64,000 nucleotides of DNA. Origin: Xanthoparmelia taractica (taxonomy: Eukaryota; Ascomycota; Lecanoromycetes; Lecanorales; Parmeliaceae). This document shows positions 22,078 to 33,226 of the stretch, one piece after another; the stretch's first letter is position 1, and each line of letters opens with the position of its first letter. Location of the stretch: assembly GCA_033085395.1 (NCBI GenBank), contig JANQBS010000181.1, positions 17,763 to 81,762 on the forward strand. The letters are read 5' to 3'. A program made the translations under genes and the position numbers. The notes beneath the pieces were generated by a model that worked only from the letters and a program-made list of their open reading frames with translations, was not told the DNA's origin and made no database searches.

Positions 22078-24744
22078 ATGGCGGACCCTCTCAGCATCTC
22101 TGCCAGCGTTCTGGCCCTTACCACTGCCGTAATTCAATCCTCCCAAAGTCTATTCGAGATCACAAAGGGCATCAAAACGGGTTCAAAAGAGATCAACGCA
22201 ATATCTCGAGATGCGCAGTCTCTTCATACTACATTATCTTCGCTACGTACCGCTTTGAAAGCTTTAGAAACCAGGACAATGAACATTAAGGATGATGCCA
22301 TGCTTGAGATGATCACAGCGTTGATGAATCCTCTGTCCAGTTGTGAGATTGCATTAGCAGAACTTGTATCCAAGCTGCGGAAAGTTTTGAAATGTGGCTC
22401 GAAAGATGCCGAGGAACGGACAAGTATCACGGGCGTAAAATGGATTTTGTATCTGAAGAAGGACATCAGGGATCTACAATTTCGTCTTGAAACTGCAAAA
22501 GCAACCCTGAATACTGCTTTGAGCGGCATTTCAGCGTAAGGATATTATTGCAAACTTTTGCAGACAGGAATAATGCTGACCATTCTCAGGCTTGGAGGAC
22601 TGCATTTAATTACGACGAGTGATATCATGGGGGGCCCCTTGACTAGCAGGACCATCAAAATGCCTGGGGACCAAAAGTTCAAGATCCGTCGCTTCGTCCA
22701 GGAAGATACGGATACTGAAATAGATCCATCCACTATGCTTAGAACGGCTACGACGCTTAGCGACTCTGGACGAGAGATGACTTAACATGCTGAGACAGCA
22801 AGATCAAAGGCACAGACACTGAAGTTGGATAGAAGATCTTGCCAAGAGACGCAAAATCCGATTTACTCAGAAAGTATACCCCTCAGTCAATGCCCTACTC
22901 GTGTTCATCCGGGATTAGCAAAAAACCAACTGCTTCTAGGCGACATCCAAGAAGCAATACAGTGCAAAGAGACACATGGTAAGGGTAAGATCATGGACAC
23001 GCATTCTCAAGTCCACACTTCGAAAGACGAAGTAGATGCACCACCAGGACATAACTCCGCTAGAGCTCTCATTTGCTCCCGATCCGAGCCATGCCCGGAT
23101 GGCGTCTCCGAGTCCTCAGAGTGTGAATTCTATTCATTCGACGACAAGTGTTCAGAACATTACTGTCCGTCGCCAGCAGGGTTTCTGGAATCATCGTCAT
23201 CTTTCTATCCAGAATCGTATACCATAGACAGTCTCTTCAAAGATCCACTGTTTGTCATAAGCGAGAAGCGCTCAGATATTCATCTTTGGACAAAGCATTA
23301 TTTCATCCTATACGCCAAAACACCACGGCAATGGAGGAGGCTTAAAGTCTCGGCTACCTTCGAAGGATTGTCAGACAGAGCTTCTATCTTTGGTGCTGAT
23401 ATTTCTCATGACTCTGAACAGCAGGATATTACACTGCCACATGTTATTTGGGACTACACAATCAGGCAGCTTTCCCAAGTTAGCCATTTTATGTTAGTGA
23501 CAAATCTTTTCCTGTTCTTTAAACAGGACGAAAGTGGCTCGCTTTCCCATGATCAGACGAGATCTAGCATCCGTGAAGACTGCATGGAGGTCCGCTCGTC
23601 TGGCGAAGACCAGATCTTACGTGATATCGAGGACTTGGGGTGTAATCAATTCTTGGAGAGCGAAGTAATCACGCAGTCACGCAAGTCGTCCTCCTGTTTT
23701 ATTGTGCGCGTCGAATCTCGGACTTGCATCGAGCGCAAGGCTCCTTTCGTCAACTCAGGAATGCGTGGCGCAAACGGCTTCCAGAACTTTTTCCGTGATC
23801 TGAAATTTTTGAAGTCCTTGGGTGGCTGCTCGGGTGTTGCTGAGTTTGTTGGTGTGGTGCTCGATGATACAAGAACACAACTGAGAAGTTACATATATGA
23901 ATATCCTGCGCTTGGCACTGTCTTGTCGCTCTTTCTAGGCGCGCAGTCGGAACGTGAGATCATTCCATGGAGAATCCGAGAGAGCTGGGCGCGGCAACTT
24001 GTCGAAGCCGTTGCGGATATCCACGGCGGTAAAGGATCTCTTGTGGGCGGCCTCTGTTGGTTGGACGAGATAGGCGTTAGAGCAAACGGCACGATCGTAC
24101 TCACTGCTCTCAGAGCCTCTCAGAGATACTTCAATCGAGGCCGAGGAATGATGGCACCTGAGCTACGTGGCATCCCTGGAACAAACACTCATACTTTGAA
24201 GAAAATGGCCAATTTTCGTACGGAAATGTTCACTCTCGGTCATCTATTATGGAGGATCGCCGAACACAAAACCAACACTGCTAGCTGTTTCTGCTCAAGA
24301 TCTGCGTGCATCAGTCGTCCCCGCTACATGTGTGCAGCCGATCACGCGGACCCGATTGAACTCCCGCCGTGCAACGCCGAAGTCCCTCTCTATTTCAACG
24401 CAATCATCAAGCAATGTCGCTCCCAACATCCAAAGGATAGGAAAACAGCCCGCCAACTACGAGAAATGTTTCCAAAGACTGCAGATCACGAACCATTCTC
24501 GACGTACAACATAAATGTCTTGAAGAGATTCGCCCGTTCGCCCACGATAACAGTCTACTGCGATGAATGCGGTTCGCCAGACATGAGCGTTCATTATCAC
24601 TGCAATCAATGCTACAAGAGCAATTTCGATCTTTGCGTGGCGTGTTATGGTCAGGGAATCTCGTGTTGGGATCCACAGCATCGTTTGATGAAGAGGATCG
24701 TAACGGATGAAACCAATTTCAAAATCAAAGTAGTCCCTGAGTAA
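22078..24744 (+). CDS. STAND-type N-terminal domain + pseudokinase + ZZ zinc finger, with in-frame stop
   Basis: Exon 1 (22078-22535) begins MADPLSISASVLALTTAVIQ, the signature opening of the fungal N-terminal domain found on STAND/NLR-like proteins. A 54-nt intron (22536-22589, branch CTGAC) joins in phase to a frame running to 24744, interrupted by one TAA at 22783-22785. Beyond the stop the frame has a kinase-like fold at about 23690-24480 (FVGVVLDD, WARQLVEAVADIHGG, MMAPELRG, EMFTLGHLLWRIAE). The HRD and DFG motifs are replaced (VGGLCWLDEIGV, then VLTAL), so it is a pseudokinase. The C-terminus has a ZZ-type finger (CDECGS..YHCNQC..FDLCVACY). Either the TAA is a nonsense mutation, or it lies in an unrecognised intron, or there are two genes, the second starting at Met 22994. 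Confidence 0.65.
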
Positions 24745-26113
24745 AGAAAGGGGTTTAACCGTTTGTCTTTCCTTAAGTGAAGCCGAACAGGTATCCAAAA
24801 CCGTGTTTTTCACAATTTCAGGGTTGGGGAGATTTGGCTCATTGGAAACGACCTTGCATTTCGTGCCATCACCGTCCGGCAGCTGGGGGCACACGGATAA
24901 GGTAGTGCACCACCAAAGAGACAGGTGTTGATTCCAGAGCGAACCCGAATTGTTGTTCTTGGACTTGACTTTGCTTTGTACCTTATCTTAACGGAAGAGA
25001 TCTTGTTCGCATCCATCGCCCAGTTCTCCCTCCTCCTATCTACCCATCTAGCCATCAGCATAATATAGTCATAGGGTGCTATCCAAGTCAGCGCATGATA
25101 CCTACCTTATATCAAAAGCCAAGAGAACAATCTTGCCCCTCTTAGACCGTTCCTTTGCCCTTAAATCACGTTCTTCCAAAAGACCCCCTATCGGCCTTAA
25201 TAAAGATAACATGGTAGTTTAGAGCGAAAGACCTACCTATACACAGGGTCCCCCGAACCTGCTAAACTCTAGCCTTACAGGCAATTCGCACTATCTCCTT
25301 GCTACCACTCCTTACTGATCAAGAACGCACATAACCTTTCAAGTACGCTTCATGACTTACTTTACACAACCTATCATCTATCTCACTAACCAGAACAACC
25401 CCGTCCCATGCCCGCTATTATCCCTCACCCTCTAGTCAGTTCCAAGCACCTTACCTTACCTTACCTTCTCTCCTCATACCTCTCTCGCCTATTCATTCCC
25501 CATACCTGCACAGCAACAACAACCGTACTCGTACCCCCAGCATTCGGCACGAACGTGTGTCCAGCAGATGACATATCTCCGTATCTCCTTTTCAGCGGAT
25601 GTGCATTATTCTACGCCCGCTAATTCTCCGCAGCAGGATGCTACGACAAACAGGGGTGGAAGATTGGAGAGAAGGGGCGTGAAAGGCGAAAGGAAGGAAG
25701 GAAAAATTTAGATTAAACGCGGCTGATGGGGGATGGACCGATTGTGCTTTGGTAAGAGAAAGGGGTTCTGGGATAATTGGGGATGAGCGTCGTGGGTTAG
25801 GAGGAGCCGGCAGGGGGTGAGGAGGGGAGGGGGGTTTGCTAGGCGGACTAGAAGTCTTGCCAAATCAGGTAGGTTGTGTTAAGGAGATCGCGTTAGGCTA
25901 CTGTGTGAATCGAGCTCTGTTGGGGGACGACTTCATGAATCGAACGTTAAATGAATATATCAACAGAGTTGCTTGGGACATCAGGATGACAGGACTTTGA
26001 CAGCTTGTATCTAGAACAACGAACCCCTTGAATGATCCTTTGAAACCAAATCATAATGAAACGATAAACACCCATCAAGCATCTCAAAAGCCTCCTCGCG
26101 CAAGGCACAAGCC
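24745..26113. other. Intergenic region, no gene recognised
   Basis: Between convergent genes. Contains a short (cctta)n stretch near 25450 and a CT-rich segment up to about 25520. Small frames here have no family resemblance. Confidence 0.5.
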
Positions 26114-29100
26114 TTATTTCCCCATCTGCTCCATCTCATGCATCTTCCTGAACCGTTCCATCTTCTCCGCCTGCTTCTTCCTTTCCTCCTCAGCTTTCCA
26201 CTGCCTGTATTCTTCATCCTCATCCGGCGCCACACTAATTCCCGTGGAAGTAGCACCCAAAAGCTGTGGGGTGATCGGTGGAGTGGCCGTTTGTTTCGTA
26301 AAAGCTTCGCTTTCCCGGAGGACAGGTGCTTGCTCGCCTGAGCGACTCGGCCTCACTGCTCGCTGATAGCTATATTTTTTGCCAGACGGAGTGTCTATGC
26401 CGCGCTCAGGGTCGTATGCATCGTTGCGTATCTCAAACGCGTGCGCCTTTTGTTCATGGGTCTCGCCGTGCATGACGCTTTGGAGGTAGTCGTCGAATTC
26501 CGCGCTCGTTGTAGCCACCGCCTTGAAGTGCTGGTCTTTGAGCCTCGGCCTGAATGGTAGCCTCTCGCCTGTCTGTTCGCACTTTTGGCATTCATCTTGG
26601 AAGTCGTACTCGGCCAGTGCGACGGCTGTTTGGAAAGCGTTGCGGATCTGACGGCCATTCCATCGCTTGCCGTCTTTCCAGTGTCTCCTGGCGAAAGCTT
26701 CAATCTCAGTTTTATCAAAAAAGATATCGCGGTGTGACTTGCTCAGTCGGTTCAGATTCATTGCCCAGACTTCAAAAGTCTGATTTTCGCTGAGTGGGGG
26801 ATAGTACAAGGAGATATGTATGCGGCTCTTGAAGGCTTCGTCGAAAGACCCGATACGGTTGGTGGTCAGAAACAGTATGCCGGAATAATACTCAAGAGTG
26901 CGAAGGAAAACGGAAACGAGGGCATTGCGGTCAATGCTGTCTCCGCCTCGTTCTCGCTTAGCAAGAAAAATGTCGGCTTCATCCAGTAAAAGCACACATC
27001 CCCACCTGCGGGCTAAAAGGAATATATCCTCAAGGTTTTCCTCAACGTCATAAGCAGTCTGGCCAATATCACCGCACGTGATAGGAAACAAGGGTCTCCC
27101 AGTGTAAGACGCCACACTTTCGGCTGTTGATGTCTTGCCCACTCCAGGGACCCCATGAAGTAGAATGATCAAGCCCTTGCCTTTCCCACGGATGAGATCG
27201 ATTTGTTGCCTATCCCTGCTCTCAGGTCGTGAGCCAAGGGAATGACTCTTTACCAAAGCCTTTACAATCTTCTTGTATTCATCCGGAATGACTAAGTCAT
27301 CGAAACCAGAATTTTGGCCGTCAAGTGAGTCGTTTTCCTTGACCTCCTGCAAAAGATCAACATTCAATGGGACTGTAGCAATGACTCAGCATCCATGATC
27401 CTTCAGTAATGGCAGCCGTAGACATACCCCATTTGCGGCTTCGCAAAGAGAAGCCATGTACCCGATACGGTAAGAGGATGAGTTGATCTTCGGTCAGAAT
27501 ATGAGAAACACCTCGGGATTCGAGAAACATTCCATGTGATTCGACGTTGAGGAACCTGTCCATTCGCAGCTTGTCAAAAAGTGTATCATCGACGAGACCA
27601 TTATGATCTATTTGCAGGCATGGGTTTTTCACTTCCGCTGAGCAAATATCCTCGTACACCTCCCTTTCATCAGCCTTCGTCGCCCTTGAGGTCCTATCTG
27701 GGGTTTGTGCTTAGCGTATTCGGGATGCCTGTATGATTGCGTGAAATCAATAATAACCTCACTATCAATCTGGGCCCAAGCAACGAGCATCAGCATTGTA
27801 TTCTCACATTGATAGCTCACTACTTATACTTACCTCTTCCTGTGGCTCACTAAGACTCAGTCCTTCGTATCTTTTGTGCTGAAAGTTATGGATACACCTC
27901 AAGTTGTGTTATCATCCTGTCCTCCTCATACTCGAGTATACTAATAGTATCCTGTACAGGGCCAAATCTCTCGCCATCAAAATCGAATTTCATGCAGTCG
28001 ATATTGAAAGGTGACACCTGGGAGTGTCGGCCTATGGCCGGTTTTGCTTCGGCACCTTTATGGTTACGTGTAATGTCCACGGTTGTCAACAGTGGCCGGC
28101 CTCCACTGACGTGAATCACTCGGTAGGCTTGATGAGGCTTTCTGGAAGTCACCACAACGTCGCCTGGTTGAAAAAGATACCAAAGGTGCTCAAAGCTAAT
28201 CTTCGAGATTGCTCGGTCACGAATGGCATTATGCAGTGTCAGCAATGACCCCAAGCGCGAATCAATAGTATTGACGAGCAGCTGCAAGTGGTCCCTGGCA
28301 TCCTTAAGGCAGGTGCACACATAGTGAGTTTCTCCGGGGGCAGGATCCTCTTTTGGTGCCATATTCGAAGGCTCCGAGACTTTGGTTAAGGGGTCATCAA
28401 CTGGTAAGCTGCTGGGCGATTCGGGTCCCACTTCAGTATCGTCTTCCGACTCCTCCTCCTGGTCTTTAGACGCGCTCGATTTTACCTTTGAATGGTGGTT
28501 TTTCAGAGCGTCCCTTTTCTGTAGAATATTGGAGACGTAGGTATGCGAATATTCGACATCGTCTCTTTTCGGCCCCAAAATGCGAACAACTTCACTCAAA
28601 ACACTAGCTAGGCTACGAGATAGGTGCTTTGCCTCGACACCATCCACGTTGGATTTGTTCAGGAGCTCCACACATTTTCGAATCTGTTTCTCGTAGATTA
28701 TAATGTGCTTGAAGGGATAGATCCAAGCATATCTTTCACTGATATATTCGCCGCTCAATAGCTCTATCAGTATTAAGGGCCATGGAGAACTGAATGCGAT
28801 TCTTGCGGTATCCGAGAGTCCCAGGCGTCGGACGTCCGGTGCATGACCATCGTCGTTGTGATTGACACCTGGAACACTAGGCTGAAGTTCTATCTGCTGG
28901 CTGTGAGTGCTAGGGATAACCGATTCAGGCTGGGATGAGAAATTTCCTGTGGCGGTAGCCAAGAAAATAGAAGCTTTATCCCACTTGTTCCTTTGACGGC
29001 CATCCTTCCAGTCTTTCAAGCTAAATTGCATGACTTTCAGAGGCAATGGGTCGGCACATGGTGAATTGAGAGCCAATGTATGATCGCTGCTAGTTGACAG

Positions 29101-29653
29101 CGAAATTAGAACAAGAGCAAGACCATTTTTAGAAACTGATGCTGCATATGACTTGCCTTCCTTCATTCGGCCTCTCCTTAGAACCGAGCTCATATTGTAA
29201 CTCCAGTAATTCTTTTTCTACCGTACGAACGCGGATTTCGAGGCCCTCAGTGTAGAGTGCTGCCACTCGCGCATATTTAGTTCCGTATTGCTTGTGCGTC
29301 GCAACCAATTCACTGGACCCCCTTCCGTGATCAATTTGAAGGTCAAGTTTGTGATACATGAGGGCGTAGCTGTCGATACTGGCATTGTCCTTGAAGTCGT
29401 CGGTAGGCGAGGTTTCGTCTTCTTTCATATTCGCTTGTTCTCCGCCAATCCCAGCCTCAGCGGAGTCTGAAGCCAGACCATGATGAGGGAATTCATGAGG
29501 CTGTAAATCCTCCTCATTCCCTCCATGCTGTACCGGCTGAGAATGAGCCTCCGTTGCTTGTACACGGGGCGTAGCGGTGTTCAGAGATGCAGTAGTGGCG
29601 ACTCGTTGAAGCTCTTCGGATGCATAGTCACCAGGAGTCGAGGTTGAATCCAT
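26114..29653 (-). CDS. DUF7025-type AAA+ ATPase gene with two apparent frameshifts
   Basis: Exons: 29653-29157, 29089 to about 27890, to 27834, 27769-27428, 27372-26114. The intron 29090-29156 is GC..AG. The middle holds the N-terminal domain common in fungal AAA ATPases (FEHLWYLFQPGDVVV, then EDRMITQLEVYP). The last exon holds a full AAA+ module: Walker A GVPGVGKTS, Walker B VLLLDEAD, sensor 1 LFLTTNR and an arginine-finger region EAFKSRIHISL, then a charged helix-rich tail. Two joins fail. After LEVYP the frame stops, while a +1 frame (FQHKRYEGLSLSEPQEE) continues. Later IDFTQSYRHPEYAKHKPQIG must shift again to reach DEREVYEDIC. No intron of normal size repairs the first. The gene may be a recent pseudogene, or the assembly may contain indels. 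Function of the family is unknown. Confidence 0.72.
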
Positions 29654-30328
29654 GACAATGGGTGGAATTCAGAAAAATCAAACGACTGAAAGAAGAACCT
29701 CCTGACTTTCAGCTAGTAACAGAGAGCTAGAGCATAATGTATAGATCGGACTTATCCGCAGGTCATTAGGTAAAGTAGAATAATATACTAATCTTGCATC
29801 AGATATCTTAGAAAGAGTAACTGGTTGTGGATAAGTTCTAGCGGATGATTGCTATGAAATGAATATTATAACGAGCTTGTGCTGAGAACGTGGATTGAAA
29901 AAAGCCTGAAAAAGGGGAGAAGAGGGAATGACAAAGGTTGATTCTACTTCACTTGAGCACATGGAAGATCAGGTTGAGAGAGGCTGCAACACACCTTGGG
30001 AATCGGCCAATCAATAAACGCTATCGCAGCTGCCATTATTCCGGTAAATCTCGAAAAGGGTTACATTTTGCTGAGGCTGCTGAGATGGTGGTCACCCTGC
30101 ATGACTTTATTTGTCAATGGGGACGAGGCCAGATAAACCTAATTAATTTGATTGGTCCCAACCCCACCTTTCGCTCGGGGATGGACAAGGCTGTGGGAGA
30201 TGTAAGCTGGCAGTTCTTACGCCCAACTTCATTTGAGACTCAGGAGGATTGACTTGTGGCAAGGATCAGTCTTTTGCACCGTAAACACTCATGAGTGTTC
30301 AGCTTTAACCAATCCCTTTTGCTGTGAT
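29654..30328. promoter_or_regulatory. Divergent promoter region
   Basis: Shared upstream region of the AAA+ gene (minus) and the DUF7708-type gene (plus). No gene or clear motif recognised. Confidence 0.45.
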
Positions 30329-32540
30329 ATGGAAGGTCCAAACGACACTCTTCTCAGTGCAACCCCTGGAGACTTCTATGAGAGCGTAATACAGTATCCT
30401 GTAGACGACGCAGGCAGATGGATGCAAAACCGGCTCGACGGTACAGTTCATCCGGCTTTCAATACCGATGTTGATGGCCTTGTTTACGACAGTGACAAAG
30501 GGAAATTTGCGCTGCTGGCGGACCATGACCCATTCGACTTGTATGTGAGCCTGTACGAAGATCAGAATGACAATGGGTACTGAAATCCTCAAGGGTGACT
30601 ATATACAAACAAGCGAAGATTCAGAAACGAGCCTTTATTGCGACGGTCAACAGATATAATGCAGTTGCCAGAGAAAGTGGATCCATGCTGATAGACACCG
30701 ATGGAGACTACAACTGGAGTGATGTCTTGTCTGCACAAGAGACCTTTTCTCAAGAACGTCAGAACGTGACTTCAGGAGGTGTTAAGGGATTTGTGTACAA
30801 ACAGATGCGAAGATTTGGAGATAACAGCGAGACCTTTCAGTCGTGGCTCAAGTTGCTGCCAACAGAATCTCACTATCTTTCTGTACTCTGCGGGGGTTTG
30901 ACGTTAATCCTTGGTGTTCGCCGTCTCCTATACTTGAGACCTTTGATTCGTAGCTACTGACGTTTCCTAGACCGCAAAAAAAATCTCTGAAATTCGAGAA
31001 AGCGTCCGGAACTTCATTGATGATCTCCCCCGGAGGATTTCCAAAGCAAAGGAATATATCGACATCTTTAAAGATTCTGCGGAGCTGCATCAGTGTAGTG
31101 CTGACCTTTATTGTGCCATCTTAAGCACGCTGGACAATGTTGTTCAGATCTATCAAAAGCATGTTGCGCGTAAGAGTCGACTCGATGCTGTTCGATAGAC
31201 AGCGTGACTGATTCATTTTAGACAGAATTGCCTCCGCATTCTTCAAACAAAAACGAAGTGAGAGAGAGCTTCAAGACAAAATCGAACATGTACAAGACTG
31301 CGCGGACAGACTTGTAGTCCAGGCGAACATCTGCTCAATGCAGAATCAGAAACGCCTTGTCGATGGAGGAAAGGACCTGACGAAATTAGTAGTGACATCG
31401 ACAAGGAAGCAGGACCGTGGTTTTACGACGGTTGTTCTCCAGCAGAACGAGTTGATGGAGGCTTTCCAGTCACAAGAAAAGCGAATACAATCTCAGCAGA
31501 ACTTGCTGGAAAGCCAAGAAAACCTACTTAACCAAATGCTGAACACTCTGAAGGCGACCCCTCTCCGAATTTCTCATGAACCACCTAAGTTCACGTACCT
31601 TGAAAGTGAAGGTTCACTTGACGGCTATCGGACCCCTCGAGGCCGTTCCCCATCCCCGGGCGTAAGTCATCAAGACCAAGAGAAAGATCGCCAACGGCTC
31701 GGCGATCTTTTAAGAGCTCTAAATTTCGATCGCGCAGCTGAGACCGCAGCCAAAGACGCTTCTGTTCTTCTGCACATAGTCGGCAACCTGAGCTTCGGCT
31801 CACAAGATCGCGCAGTAGCACTAATCACGTCATCGGTCATGCAGAAATGGTTGACGAGTACCGTATCACTTCCACTTATTGTCAACGGGCATATGTTTTC
31901 CAGCGAGGGGGAAAACAGGCAGTCACCACTTTCGTACTTCTGCGCCAAGCTTATGAACAGCATCCTCCCGTCCAGAACGTCCTCACAGACGGCAAAGAAT
32001 CGTGGCGTCTTCGCCGTGCAATGGTTCTGCGGGCAGCACACCAACTTCAATGACTATGGGCCGGGAATGTCAGACTATGATGCTCATCCGCCTGGTATGC
32101 TGAGCAATATGCTTGGGCAGCTCATCGTACAGCTTCTTGAGTGTCCATCCATACTGCAGCTCGACCATATGTCCGTCTCAAGCAATGATCCGCCGCTCTC
32201 CGAGCTCTGTGATCTGTTTGTTTTGCTGGTAGAAGCGCTGCCGAGGGGCTCCATGTTGTTCATTGTGATCGACGGGATCTCCTACTATGAGGATGAGGAG
32301 CGCCGAGAGGAATGTATGGAGGTAGTGTCAATGCTGACGGAAATCACACGCGGAGGCCCAGGATTCAGGAATGAATGCCTGACGAAATTGCTAGTGACGG
32401 CTCCATTGAGGTCACACTGTGTTCAGGATTTGTTCGAAGATACGGAGATCTTGAACTTGGACGAGTACATACCTCCAAACGGAGGCTTCACAGCATTGCA
32501 GTGGGATATGAGTGTTGGCAGAGTGATAATCGATACTTGA
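30329..32540 (+). CDS. DUF7708-type protein of the fungal NLR-associated class
   Basis: Exons 30329-30540, 30594-30915, 30971-31169 and 31222-32540 join in phase (introns 52-55 nt) to 683 residues. Across the second and third exons runs a domain with SWLKLLPTESHYLSVLCGGL, LILGTAKKISEIRESVRNF and LYCAILSTLDNVVQIYQKH. From memory this resembles the DUF7708 helical domain that often heads fungal NACHT/STAND proteins. A glutamine-rich coiled coil follows (about residues 275-330). The C-terminal ~300 residues contain MLFIVIDGISYYEDEERREE, which has the look of a degenerate Walker B strand, but no Walker A is visible. It is therefore probably a non-nucleotide-binding relative. Function unknown; self/non-self recognition is only a guess from family context. 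Confidence 0.78.
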
Positions 32541-33226
32541 AATATAAACAAGGTGTTGTGGTGCAAAGTTTACGGGAAGGTGCCATCCAGTGCCAAGCTT
32601 CACAAAGTACCTTAGCGGAAGGCTGTGAAAATACTTTGGTAAGTGATAGAAGGCTTTCTGTAGAGAATATACTATTATGAATTACTATGGATAGACCATA
32701 ATATATATAGGCATGTCGTTGGCGTACACCCTCTATCCCCCAAGCATTGTGGTATTTCCTCCCCTTACGCTCCCTCTGAAACTCTCACTATACGTCGTAC
32801 GACTGCCTAGAGTCACGATAATTGAGTCCTTGTATATACCTAGTCTAGGTGTCAAGTTCTAATACGGAAGTTACAAGTGACTTTTCTCGTATCGCTCGCC
32901 AAATTCGAGGCATGAGGATGAGAATGTTTGAGTAGGATCTACTAAAGGACCAATCCCTCTGGTATTTACTGCAATTTTGACGACGATTGACTCTCTTAAT
33001 GACCTTATTGGCTCGCCGCAGCACCGTTGACACTATTGGTTGAATTCGGGAGTTACCCCACCGCGAAGAAGTATAAAGATGACCCAATCGATAAGCAATT
33101 CGGAAATGCCAGGAAGCAGTACTCGGATGATGCCGATCACCCCAACAATGTGCCATCGAAAAGGTTCTCAAAAGAGAAGTGATCTTTGCTAGTAAAGAGG
33201 GGAGGACACCGCAGTAAGTCTCTCCC
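32541..33226. other. Intergenic region between convergent genes
   Basis: No gene recognised. The minus-strand frame at 32845-33333 overlaps the 3' exon of the Myb-like gene in another frame and is not supported. Confidence 0.45.

Noticed and set aside
21987..22289. Frame overlapping the start of the STAND-N gene
   Set aside because: Same strand but different frame; the frame starting at 22078 carries the conserved N-terminal signature.
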